NCBI GenBank assembly: GCA_900551495.1
Contig: URWG01000041.1
Coordinates: forward strand, 1-13,311
Reading direction: 5' to 3'
Length of the DNA stretch: 13,311 nucleotides
Source: an uncultured Eubacteriales bacterium
GTDB lineage: Bacteria; Bacillota; Clostridia; Oscillospirales; Oscillospiraceae
Positions within the stretch are counted from its first letter, which is position 1. Each line of letters begins with the position of its first letter. The position numbers and the translations under genes are program-made. Below the pieces are notes generated by a model. It was not told the origin of the DNA and did not search any database. It saw nothing but the letters and a program-made list of their open reading frames with translations. This document shows positions 1 to 6,803 of the stretch, piece after piece.

Positions 1-78
1 GTCTGCCTGTTTCCGCAGCTGGTGGCGGGGCCCATTGTGCGCTACAGTACCGTGGCCGAGGAGCTGCGCAGCCGCCGT
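1..78 (+). CDS. MBOAT-family O-acyltransferase fragment (AlgI-like), cut at both ends
   Basis: Plus frame 1 reads FPQLVAGPIVRY, followed by a stretch ending in AEELRSRR. This matches the signature loop of AlgI-like membrane-bound O-acyltransferases, which acylate cell-surface polysaccharides. Similarity stops at about position 78-90. The frame stays open to a stop near 165, but from there on the opposite strand clearly encodes a different protein. Only about 26 residues are visible, with no start and no catalytic histidine. It may be the edge of a real gene next to a rearrangement, or a piece joined by assembly error. The family call rests on one motif, but that motif is characteristic. Confidence 0.5.
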
Positions 79-1176
79 CAGATTTTGGAACGTACCGCCG
101 GAGCAGCCCGCGATCACGCCCTGGTCGGCGTAGAATTTTCCGTTGCGAAGCTTCTTCAGCAGTGAATCCGGCGCATTATGTAAACCGAGCGCGGAGACAG
201 TGCTTTCGTCTACGCCGTGCAGAATGTCCTCTGCATTTTCGTTGAATTCGCGGATGGTATAGGCGTTCGAGGGGTGGAAGGGCAGGGCGATCATCGGCTC
301 CACGCGGTCAAGCGCGACCTCGATCAGCGCATCGTAGTACGCCCCGTCGAGCGGTGCCGACTCGCGGTAAGCCTCCGCCCTGCCGTGCGCCGCCAACCAA
401 TGCCGCACCGTCTCGTCTGTCTGCCAGACCGAGGACAGGCAGCCCGTTTCCGTCGTCATCACGTCAATGCCGCACCGATAATCCATTGCCAGTTGACCGA
501 TGCCGTCGCCGAAGAATTCCATGACGCTGTTTTTGACCGTTCCCGCACGGAAGGTCGCGCCGATGATTGCCAGCGCCACATCCTGCGGGCCGACACCCGG
601 GCGCGGTCTGCCGCTCAGACGGACGCCGACCACGCGCGGATAAGCAATGTCATACGTCTTATTGAGGAGCTGCTTGACCAGCTCCGGACCGCCCTCGCCG
701 ATCGCAAGCGTGCCGAATGCGCCGTAACGGGTATGCGAATCCGAGCCGAGGATCATCCGTCCGCCGCCCGCGTACATCTCGCGCATATAGCTGTGGATAA
801 CGGACTGGTGCGCCGGAACGAACTCGCCGCCGTAGCGCTTTGCCGCGGACAGACCGAACACATGGTCGTCCTCGTTGATCGTGCCGCCGACGGCACAGAG
901 GGAATTGTGGCAGTTGGTCAGCACATACGGCAGCGGAAAACGCTCCAAGCCGGATGCCCGCGCGGTCTGAATAATGCCGACGTAGGTAATGTCATGCGAT
1001 GCCATCGCGTCAAATCGGAGCTTTAGCTGCCGATCGTCGCCGGAGGCATTGTGCGCGGTCAGGATACCGTAGGTCACCGTGCGGCGGTGTCCCTCCTTCG
1101 GGTCAAGCGCACACTGCGCCGCCGGTGTTACCGTCCCGTTCCGATAAAACACGCCCTCATTTCGAATTGTAATCAT
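1..1176 (-). CDS. Aconitase-superfamily hydratase (YbhJ-like), 5' half; 3' part missing
   Basis: This is the N-terminal half of an aconitase-fold hydratase resembling the uncharacterised E. coli YbhJ group; the substrate is unknown. The reading frame is unbroken from ATG 1176-1174 to the window edge (392 codons). An AGGAGGT ribosome binding site lies at 1190-1184, 7 nt upstream. Family-like blocks in order are TNCHNSLCAVGGTINEDDHV (residues about 103-122), GSDSHTRYGAFG (about 160), VMTTET (about 245) and GVIAGCSGG (about 353-361). The Cys of GCSGG is a likely [4Fe-4S] ligand, and the remaining ligands would lie in the missing C-terminal part. Recognisable similarity ends near position 60; the last 20 codons do not look like this family and instead encode an MBOAT motif on the other strand. 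The gene is transcribed alone, divergently from the exonuclease operon. The family is fairly certain, the reaction is not. Confidence 0.75.
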   Translation of the reverse strand, partial: MITIRNEGVFYRNGTVTPAAQCALDPKEGHRRTVTYGILTAHNASGDDRQLKLRFDAMASHDITYVGIIQTARASGLERFPLPYVLTNCHNSLCAVGGTINEDDHVFGLSAAKRYGGEFVPAHQSVIHSYMREMYAGGGRMILGSDSHTRYGAFGTLAIGEGGPELVKQLLNKTYDIAYPRVVGVRLSGRPRPGVGPQDVALAIIGATFRAGTVKNSVMEFFGDGIGQLAMDYRCGIDVMTTETGCLSSVWQTDETVRHWLAAHGRAEAYRESAPLDGAYYDALIEVALDRVEPMIALPFHPSNAYTIREFNENAEDILHGVDESTVSALGLHNAPDSLLKKLRNGKFYADQGVIAGCSGGTFQNLTAAAQLLGHGTVAHNGPRHQLRKQAD

Positions 1177-1200
1177 TGTCCGCACCTCCTGTTTTGCACT

Positions 1201-1229
1201 AATATAATACACCGGTGTGTAAAAGTCAA
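1201..1229 (-). promoter_or_regulatory. Promoter of the hydratase gene with a palindromic candidate operator
   Basis: On the minus strand, -35 TTGACT (1229-1224), a 17-bp spacer and -10 TATATT (1206-1201) lie just upstream of the hydratase ribosome binding site. The spacer contains the perfect 10-bp palindrome ACACCGGTGT (1209-1218). A dimeric regulator bound there would sit between the -35 and -10. The promoter match is strong; the operator role is inference. Confidence 0.65.
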
Positions 1230-1237
1230 ACACGCAG

Positions 1238-1266
1238 TTGCGCGGCGGGCAAAAATGTGGTATGCT
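1238..1266 (+). promoter_or_regulatory. Promoter of the exonuclease-mutY-DUF1292 operon
   Basis: TTGCGC (1238-1243), a 17-bp spacer and TATGCT (1261-1266), with a TGG extended -10 element at 1258-1260. The predicted transcription start lies around 1273, about 24 nt before the exonuclease ATG. The layout matches the promoters at 10741 and 11643. It diverges from the hydratase promoter, with only 8 bp between the two -35 hexamers. Confidence 0.6.
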
Positions 1267-1296
1267 AAGCCCAGCAGCGGAAAGGAGCGGACGGCA

Positions 1297-2265
1297 ATGC
1301 AGTATATCGTTTTGGATATGGAATGGAATCAGCCCTGGCCCGGCTCATATGCGGCGCGGCAGGTGCTGCCCGTGCAGATTCACGGGGAGATCATTCAGAT
1401 CGGCGCGGTCCGCATCACCGAGAGCGGCAAGATCGCCGACGAATTTCAGGTCTTGGTCCGCCCGAAATACTATAAAAAGCTCAACAGCCGCGTCTCCAAG
1501 CTGACCGGTCTGCGCGACGCCACCCTGAAGGAGCAGGGTCTGCCTTTCCCCGAGGCGATCGAGCGGTTCCGTTCGTGGATCGGCGAAAAGTGTATCTTCC
1601 TGACGTGGGGCTTTGACGATATTCGGATTCTGGAGGACAACATTCTCCTCTACGGCGGCGAGCCGGACTGGGTGCATCACTGGTACAACGCCCAAATGAT
1701 TTTCAACGCTCAGATCGGCTGCGGCACATCGCAAAAATCGCTCTCCGCGGCAATGGAGCTTTTGAGCATCCGACCGAGCCGCCCCGCGCACGACGCCTTG
1801 GGCGATGCGTATCATACCGCGCTGATCTGCACGCGGCTCGACCTCAGGAAGGGTGTTGCGGAGTATCAGAAGGCGCTTGACAGCCATGTCAACGGCTTCC
1901 ACGGTGCCCCGCCGGAGGGCTGCATCAGCCGTTCGGTTTTCCGCGGGTATGCCGACCATTCCGACGCGATGAGCGCAATGAACGAGCTGAAAAGCCACTG
2001 CCCCCAGTGCGGCGCCGCCATGCCGAACGGCGCATGGATCGCGCAGGAGGGACGGCGCTATATGACCATGGCGGAGTGTCCGGAGCACGGCCGCTACCTC
2101 ATCCGCATTCGTCTGCAAAAGGATGCCGACGGGACGCTGCGCGTCAGTCGGATGATCTACGAGGGCGCGTCGGATGCCGCGAAAAAATTCGACGAGCTGG
2201 CGCAGAACCTCCGTCCCCGCCGCCGCAAGCGCCGCCGCCGTACCACACCGGAGAAAAAGGGATGA
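1297..2265 (+). CDS. DEDDh-family 3'-5' exonuclease with C-terminal zinc-binding motif and basic tail
   Basis: The 322-residue protein begins with an RNase T/DnaQ-type exonuclease domain (residues about 1-185), expected to remove nucleotides from 3' ends using two metal ions. Motif Exo I is LDMEWN (D7, E9). Exo II is probably TWGFDDIRIL (about 107-116). Exo III is HDALGD, where His and Asp five residues apart mark the DEDDh class. The closest relatives are KapD/ERI-1-like exonucleases; DNA or RNA preference cannot be read here. After the domain come CPQCG (about 236) and CPEHG, a possible zinc ribbon, then an Arg/Lys-rich tail (RPRRRKRRRR) suited to nucleic-acid binding. ATG 1297 was chosen because AAAGGAG lies at 1281-1287 and the protein then starts directly at the first catalytic strand; upstream in-frame codons precede the promoter. 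The stop overlaps the mutY start as ATGA. Confidence 0.85.
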   Translation: MQYIVLDMEWNQPWPGSYAARQVLPVQIHGEIIQIGAVRITESGKIADEFQVLVRPKYYKKLNSRVSKLTGLRDATLKEQGLPFPEAIERFRSWIGEKCIFLTWGFDDIRILEDNILLYGGEPDWVHHWYNAQMIFNAQIGCGTSQKSLSAAMELLSIRPSRPAHDALGDAYHTALICTRLDLRKGVAEYQKALDSHVNGFHGAPPEGCISRSVFRGYADHSDAMSAMNELKSHCPQCGAAMPNGAWIAQEGRRYMTMAECPEHGRYLIRIRLQKDADGTLRVSRMIYEGASDAAKKFDELAQNLRPRRRKRRRRTTPEKKG

Positions 2266-3326
2266 CGGACAAGGCTCTGCTCGCCCTGCTGCCGGAGCGC
2301 CTGCTGCCATGGTTCGCCGCGAACCGGCGGGCGCTGCCGTGGCGCGCCGATCGGGAGCCGTATCACGTTTGGCTCTCGGAGATCATGCTCCAGCAGACGC
2401 GTGTTGAGGCGGTGCGGGACTGCTACCTCCGATTTTTGCGGGCGCTGCCCACCGTCGAAGCCTTGGCGTCGGCGGACGAGGGCTTGCTGCTCAAGCTCTG
2501 GGAGGGGCTGGGCTACTACACCCGCGTGCGGAATTTGCAGCGTGCGGCGCAGGAGGTCGTCCGCCGCGGCGCTTTCCCGCGCGACTACGCCGAGGTGCTT
2601 TCTCTGCCCGGTATCGGCGCGTATACGGCGGGTGCGGTCTGCTCCATCTGCTTTGAGCAGCCGACGGCGGCAGTGGACGGCAACGTGCTCCGCGTTCTGA
2701 CACGCTGTCTTGCTTCTTCCGCCCCGATCAGCGAGGAAAAGACGAAAAAACAGTTAGCCGCGCAGCTCTCGGCTGTTTACCCCGTCGGGCACTGCGGCGA
2801 CTTTACGCAGGCGCTCATGGAGCTGGGTGCAACGGTCTGTCTGCCGAACGGTGCGCCGCTCTGCGACGGCTGCCCGCTGGCGGAGCACTGCCGCGCCAAG
2901 GCGCAGGGACAGCAGCTCTCCTACCCCGTCAAGGTGAAGAAGCGCCCCCGTCGGGTCGAGGAGCGGACCGTCCTGCTGCTGCGCTGCGGCGAGCGTGTTG
3001 CCGTCTGCCGACGTCCGGAAAAAGGACTGCTCGCGGGGCTTTGGCAGCTACCCGACACGGAGGGAACGCTCACGGCACAGCAGGCGCTGGAGCTTGCCGC
3101 CGCGTGGCAGGCGCACCCGATCGGGCTTGAGCGCACCGTCCGCCGCAAGCATATTTTCACCCACGTCGAGTGGGACATGACCGGTGTTTGGCTGCAATGC
3201 GCCGCCATGCCGGAGCAATTTTCGTGGTTCACAACGGAGCAGCTGCGGGAAACGATCGGTTTGCCGACAGCCTACCGACAATTTCTGACAGAATATTATA
3301 AGGAGGATCATCAAAATGGAGGATAA
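2262..3326 (+). CDS. mutY: A/G-specific adenine DNA glycosylase MutY
   Basis: MutY removes adenine mispaired with 8-oxoguanine or guanine, starting base-excision repair in the cytoplasm. The 354-residue protein has the expected order of parts. WLSEIMLQQT carries the catalytic Glu40. The helix-hairpin-helix LPGIGAYTAGAV spans about 115-126. VDGNV carries the catalytic Asp139. A [4Fe-4S] site follows with Cys193, Cys201, Cys204 and Cys210 (C-x7-C-x2-C-x5-C; the first gap is 7 rather than the 6 of E. coli MutY, as I recall for clostridial proteins). The C-terminal third is the NUDIX-like 8-oxoG recognition domain (GLLAGLWQLP at about 255; HIFTHVEWD). Translation is coupled to the exonuclease through ATGA, and the 3' end overlaps the next gene by 11 bp. 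The length is normal and the domains are intact. Confidence 0.95.
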   Translation: MTDKALLALLPERLLPWFAANRRALPWRADREPYHVWLSEIMLQQTRVEAVRDCYLRFLRALPTVEALASADEGLLLKLWEGLGYYTRVRNLQRAAQEVVRRGAFPRDYAEVLSLPGIGAYTAGAVCSICFEQPTAAVDGNVLRVLTRCLASSAPISEEKTKKQLAAQLSAVYPVGHCGDFTQALMELGATVCLPNGAPLCDGCPLAEHCRAKAQGQQLSYPVKVKKRPRRVEERTVLLLRCGERVAVCRRPEKGLLAGLWQLPDTEGTLTAQQALELAAAWQAHPIGLERTVRRKHIFTHVEWDMTGVWLQCAAMPEQFSWFTTEQLRETIGLPTAYRQFLTEYYKEDHQNGG

Positions 3327-3582
3327 GCGCGCACAGTATTCCGAGGACGAGATCATCAAGCTGGAGTTTGACGACGGCGAAAGCTTTGAGTGCGGCATTA
3401 TGGGCGTATTCGATTTGGACGACAAGCAGTATATCGCACTTGAGGCGTTCGACGGCTCGGATGACGTGTATCTGTACATCTACGTCCCGACCGACGACGA
3501 CTTTGAGTTAGTGGATATTCCGGAGGAGGAGTTCGACCGCGTTGCCGCCGAGTTCGACCGCCTGATGGACGAGCCGCTGTAA
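3316..3582 (+). CDS. DUF1292 family protein
   Basis: A small, very acidic 88-residue protein with the DUF1292 pattern: an Asp/Glu-rich start (IIKLEFDDGE), a hydrophobic core of short strands (FECGIMGVFDLDDKQYIAL), the YLYIYV strand, then an acidic helical tail (IPEEEFDRVAAEFDRLM). The family is widespread in Bacillota and often encoded near genes for translation or nucleic-acid maintenance; its function is not known. The start is firm: AAGGAGG lies at 3300-3306 inside the end of mutY, 9 nt before the ATG. It is the last gene of the operon and is followed by a strong terminator. Confidence 0.85.
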   Translation: MEDKRAQYSEDEIIKLEFDDGESFECGIMGVFDLDDKQYIALEAFDGSDDVYLYIYVPTDDDFELVDIPEEEFDRVAAEFDRLMDEPL

Positions 3583-3623
3583 CCGATTCCCCCGATTTCC
3601 CGCGGTTGACGCGGAGCATAAAA

Positions 3624-3668
3624 GACCCCCGACCGAGGATCGTATCGTCCTCCGTCGGGGGTCGTTTT
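3624..3668. terminator. Bidirectional rho-independent terminator between DUF1292 and rubrerythrin
   Basis: A 10-bp arm GACCCCCGAC (3624-3633) pairs with 3654-3663. After one C-C mismatch a further 5 bp (GAGGA / TCCTC) follow, closing an 8-nt loop. TTTT follows on the plus strand, and AAAA precedes it at 3620-3623, giving a T-run for the minus strand. It serves both convergent operons. Confidence 0.9.
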
Positions 3669-3689
3669 ATAAATCGGGCAGTCGGGGGA

Positions 3690-4268
3690 TTACTTGAAGT
3701 AGCGGTCGAGCAGGCCCTTGAGCGCCTTGCCGTGACGGGCTTCGTCACGCGCCATCTCATGGACGGTATCGTGGATGGCGTCGAGGTTGTGCTTCTTTGC
3801 CATCTTCGCCAGCTCAAACTTGCCGGCGGTCGCGCCGAACTCGCAGTCCACGCGCCACGCCAGATTCTTCTTGGTGGAAGCGGTCATGTTCGGCTCCAGC
3901 TCGCTGCCGAGCAGCTCGGCAAACTTCGCAGCGTGCTCGGCTTCCTCATAGGCAGCCTTTTCCCAATACAGACCGATCTCGGGATAGCCCTCGCGATGAG
4001 CGATCCGCGCCATGCACAGATACATACCGACCTCGCTGCACTCGCCGTTGAAGTTGGCTTTGAGCTGGTCGAGGATATACTGCTTGTCCTCCGCGGGAAC
4101 GCCGTCAAGCTGCGTGCCGATGCCGAAAACGTGCTCGGCTGCCAGCGCCGCGTTGTCCTCCATCAGCTTGAACTTCTCGCCGGGAACGCCGCAAAGGGGG
4201 CACGTGAAGCCTTCGGGCATATCGCCTTCATGAACATAACCGCAAACGGGGCATACATACTTTTTCAT
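3690..4268 (-). CDS. Reverse rubrerythrin (N-terminal rubredoxin plus ferritin-like diiron domain)
   Basis: The 192-residue protein acts as a cytoplasmic NAD(P)H-dependent peroxidase, and possibly oxidase, protecting anaerobes from H2O2 and O2. The rubredoxin centre is at the N-terminus (CPVCGY, Cys6/Cys9; CPLCGVP, Cys23/Cys26), so the domain order is reversed relative to classical rubrerythrin. The four-helix diiron domain follows from about residue 40, with Glu in NGECSEVGMY, the first ExxH in YEEAEHAAKF and the second in MARDEARHGKAL. GGAGG at 4280-4276 sits 7 nt before the ATG. The gene is 18 nt downstream of perR with no terminator between, so it is the second gene of a peroxide-responsive operon. 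In clostridia such proteins are known to be derepressed by peroxide through PerR. Confidence 0.93.
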   Translation of the reverse strand: MKKYVCPVCGYVHEGDMPEGFTCPLCGVPGEKFKLMEDNAALAAEHVFGIGTQLDGVPAEDKQYILDQLKANFNGECSEVGMYLCMARIAHREGYPEIGLYWEKAAYEEAEHAAKFAELLGSELEPNMTASTKKNLAWRVDCEFGATAGKFELAKMAKKHNLDAIHDTVHEMARDEARHGKALKGLLDRYFK

Positions 4269-4286
4269 AATGAAACCTCCAAAAAT

Positions 4287-4682
4287 TTAATTCATATTTG
4301 TTGCGTCCGACGGTACACAGGACTTACAGACACCGAAAAAGGTCAGCTCGCAGTGGTGAACGCTGCCGCAACCGACCGCCGCGATCAGCTCCTCGGGGAG
4401 CAGAACATCCACATCGATCACGGCGTTGCAGTGGGTACAGACAAAATGCGCATGTGGAACGGTATCGGCATCAAAGCGCTCCATGCCGTCCACCGTGCCG
4501 ACGGAAACGATTTTCCCCTCCTGCCGGAACATGGCAAGGTTGCGATAGACCGTCCCGAGCGAGAGGTCGGGGATGGTCGGCTTGAGCTGACCGTATACCC
4601 ACTCGGCAGTCGGATGGGACTTTGTTGCGCGAACGCATTCATAAATCGCATCGCGCTTCCTGCTTCGCTTGCGTGCGGGCAT
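4287..4682 (-). CDS. perR: Peroxide-responsive repressor PerR (Fur family)
   Basis: The 131-residue Fur-family repressor carries all five regulatory-metal ligands expected for PerR rather than Fur: His23 (HPTAEWVY), Asp71 (ERFDAD), His77 and His79 (PHAHF) and Asp90 (AVID). The structural zinc site is Cys82/Cys85 and Cys119/Cys122. The winged-helix recognition helix is LSLGTVYRNL (about 41-50). In B. subtilis PerR, Fe-catalysed oxidation of the two His residues by H2O2 releases DNA; the same mechanism is expected here. AAAGGAG at 4697-4691 supports the ATG. It is co-transcribed with rubrerythrin and probably controls itself through the box between its promoter and start codon. The N-terminus is slightly short for the family but nothing essential is missing. 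Confidence 0.92.
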   Translation of the reverse strand: MPARKRSRKRDAIYECVRATKSHPTAEWVYGQLKPTIPDLSLGTVYRNLAMFRQEGKIVSVGTVDGMERFDADTVPHAHFVCTHCNAVIDVDVLLPEELIAAVGCGSVHHCELTFFGVCKSCVPSDATNMN

Positions 4683-4707
4683 TGCATCAGCTCCTTTCGA
4701 TTAATTT

Positions 4708-4722
4708 TAATAATAATTATCG
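4708..4722 (-). promoter_or_regulatory. Candidate PerR box (7-1-7)
   Basis: The minus strand reads CGATAAT-T-ATTATTA. This agrees with the B. subtilis PerR consensus TTATAAT-N-ATTATAA at 5 of 7 and 6 of 7 positions. It lies just downstream of the predicted transcription start, where bound repressor would block transcription. A further ATTATAA half-site overlaps the -10 (4731-4737). Binding is inferred from sequence only. Confidence 0.6.
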
Positions 4723-4733
4723 TTTCTGTTATT

Positions 4734-4762
4734 ATAATAGCAGCATCTTCTCCGTTTGTCAA
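4734..4762 (-). promoter_or_regulatory. perR-rubrerythrin promoter
   Basis: On the minus strand, a consensus -35 TTGACA (4762-4757), 17-bp spacer and -10 TATTAT (4739-4734). The transcription start is predicted at about 4727. It lies in an AT-rich island that contrasts with the GC-rich surroundings. Confidence 0.8.
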
Positions 4763-4783
4763 GAGGTTTTTTCGCTTTTTTTG

Positions 4784-4819
4784 AAAAAATTCAGCCTCCG
4801 TCGGGAGGCTGAATTTTTT
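4784..4819 (-). terminator. Rho-independent terminator after uvrB
   Basis: A perfect 10-bp stem TTCAGCCTCC (4790-4799) / GGAGGCTGAA (4804-4813) with a GTCG loop, flanked by A6 on the left and T6 on the right. It ends the nucleoside hydrolase-uvrB operon on the minus strand and insulates it from the perR promoter. Confidence 0.9.
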
Positions 4820-4837
4820 ACGCCGGAAAGGAATATA

Positions 4838-6802
4838 TTATTTCTCGCCGCGCAGCTCGATGATGCGGTCACGCAGGACGGCAGCGTATTCGTACTCCAT
4901 CATCTTGGCGGCTGCCTTCATCTCCTTCTCCAGCCGTGCGATCTCGCGCTCGCGTTCGGCGCGGGTGAGCTTGACGCCGTGCTTGCCGACCGCCTCGGAG
5001 TCGGACTGCGTGATCTCCAGCAGATCGCGCACCTCCTTGATGATCGTCTTGGGAACGATGCCGTGCGCCTTGTTGTAAGCGTCCTGAATTCCGCGGCGGC
5101 GGTTCGTCTCGTCGATTGCGGCGCGCATGGCGGGCGTCATCTTGTCGGCATACATGATCACGCGTCCCTCGGCGTTTCGGGCGGCGCGTCCGATGGTCTG
5201 AATGAGGCTTGTCTCGCTGCGCAAAAAGCCCTCCTTGTCCGCGTCCAAAATCGCGACAAGCGACACCTCGGGCAGATCCAAGCCCTCGCGGAGCAGGTTG
5301 ATGCCGACCAGCACGTCGAATTTTGCCATGCGCAGGTCGCGCAGGATCTCCATCCGCTCCAGCGCGGCAATGTCGGAGTGCATATAGCGTACGCGGATGC
5401 CCGCCTTTTGCAGATATTCCGTCAGGTCCTCCGCCATCCGCTTGGTCAGCGTCGTGACCAGCACGCGTTCATGCCGCTCGGTCACGCGGTTGCACTCGCC
5501 GATCAGGTCGTCGATCTGCCCCTCGATGGGTCGAACGAAAATCTCGGGGTCGAGCAGGCCGGTCGGGCGGATGACCTGCTCGGCAATCTGACCGGCACGC
5601 TCGCGCTCAAACTCGCCCGGCGTCGCGGAAACGTAGATTGCCTGTCCGATCTTGCTTTCAAACTCCGGGAAGGTCAGCGGGCGGTTGTCAAAGGCGCTCG
5701 GCAGACGGAAGCCGTAATCGACAAGGCTCTCCTTACGGCTGCGGTCGCCGGCGTACATCGCACGGACCTGCGGCAGCGTCACATGGCTCTCGTCCACGAA
5801 CAGCAGAAAGTCCTCGGGGAAATAGTCCAGCAGCGTCATCGGCGGCGTCCCGGGTGCACGACCGGAGATCACGCGCGAATAATTCTCGATCCCGCTGCAA
5901 AAGCCGATCTCCTGCAGCATCTCGATGTCATACATCGTCCGCTGGCGGATACGCTGCGCCTCCAGCAGCTTGTCGTGCTCCTTGAACCACCGCTCGCGCT
6001 CCTCCATCTCCCGCTCGATCTCAAAGATCGCGCGGTTCAGCTTTTCGCGTGATGCTACATAATGCGACGCAGGATAGATGGCGACATGGGTCACCACGCG
6101 CTCGGGAACGCCCGTCACAGCGTTGATCTCGGAGATACGGTCGATCTCGTCGCCGAAGAACTCCACGCGGATCGCCCGTCCGCTCCAATACGCGGGGTAG
6201 ATCTCCACCGTGTCGCCCCGCACGCGGAAGGTGTTTCGTGAAAAGTCAATGTCGTTGCGCTCGTAGCGGATTTCGACGAGCTTCTTCATCAGCTCCTCGC
6301 GCTGCTTTTCCATGCCCGTGCGCAGCGAAATGACCATGTTTTTGTAGTCGATCGGGTCGCCCAAGCCGTAGATGCAGGAGACGGACGCGACCACGATAAC
6401 ATCCCGCCGCTCGAACAGGGAGGATGTCGCGCTGTGGCGCAGACGCTCGATCTCGTCATTGATGGCGGAGTCCTTTTCAATATAGGTATCCGTGTGGGGG
6501 ATATACGCCTCGGGCTGATAGTAGTCGTAATAGGACACGAAGTATTCCACCGCGTTGTCGGGGAAGAACTCCTTGAACTCGCTGCAAAGCTGTGCCGCCA
6601 GCGTTTTGTTGTGCGCCAAAACAAGCGTCGGACGGTTGAGGTTGGCGATGACGTTTGCCATCGTGAAGGTCTTGCCCGAGCCGGTCACGCCCAACAGCAC
6701 CTGCTCCCGCAGTCCGTTTTGCACGCCCTCGGTCAGCGCTGTGATCGCCTGCGGCTGGTCGCCCGTCGCGCCGTACGGCGCATGAAGTCGAAAGCCGTCC
6801 AT
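4838..6802 (-). CDS. uvrB: Excinuclease ABC subunit B (UvrB)
   Basis: UvrB is the damage-verifying helicase-like subunit of the UvrABC nucleotide-excision-repair enzyme. It receives DNA from UvrA and positions UvrC. At 654 residues it is full length. It shows Walker A GVTGSGKT (38-45), the damage-probing beta-hairpin rich in Tyr (YYDYYQPEAYIPHTDTY, about 92-108), motif II VDESH, the SATPG motif, and motif VI QTIGRAARN. The C-terminal UVR coiled-coil (EREREIARLEKEMKAAAKMM and onward) contacts UvrC. It is the last gene of a three-gene minus-strand unit, with only 1 nt between it and the stop of the preceding nucleoside hydrolase. The ribosome binding site (GAGGGA) is therefore inside that gene. 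uvrA and uvrC are not in the window. Confidence 0.97.
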   Translation of the reverse strand: MDGFRLHAPYGATGDQPQAITALTEGVQNGLREQVLLGVTGSGKTFTMANVIANLNRPTLVLAHNKTLAAQLCSEFKEFFPDNAVEYFVSYYDYYQPEAYIPHTDTYIEKDSAINDEIERLRHSATSSLFERRDVIVVASVSCIYGLGDPIDYKNMVISLRTGMEKQREELMKKLVEIRYERNDIDFSRNTFRVRGDTVEIYPAYWSGRAIRVEFFGDEIDRISEINAVTGVPERVVTHVAIYPASHYVASREKLNRAIFEIEREMEERERWFKEHDKLLEAQRIRQRTMYDIEMLQEIGFCSGIENYSRVISGRAPGTPPMTLLDYFPEDFLLFVDESHVTLPQVRAMYAGDRSRKESLVDYGFRLPSAFDNRPLTFPEFESKIGQAIYVSATPGEFERERAGQIAEQVIRPTGLLDPEIFVRPIEGQIDDLIGECNRVTERHERVLVTTLTKRMAEDLTEYLQKAGIRVRYMHSDIAALERMEILRDLRMAKFDVLVGINLLREGLDLPEVSLVAILDADKEGFLRSETSLIQTIGRAARNAEGRVIMYADKMTPAMRAAIDETNRRRGIQDAYNKAHGIVPKTIIKEVRDLLEITQSDSEAVGKHGVKLTRAEREREIARLEKEMKAAAKMMEYEYAAVLRDRIIELRGEK

Positions 6803-6803
6803 C

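Noticed and set aside
217..1026. A 269-residue open frame on the plus strand.
   Set aside because: It is antisense to the hydratase; its translation is Arg/Ala/His-rich without a recognisable domain, and the minus frame shows family motifs throughout.
1345..2310. A 321-residue minus-strand open frame under the exonuclease.
   Set aside because: Shadow of the exonuclease in high-GC sequence; no ribosome binding site and no domain.
4622..6052. A 476-residue plus-strand open frame.
   Set aside because: Complement of uvrB, the strongest gene call in the window; crosses the uvrB terminator and the perR promoter.
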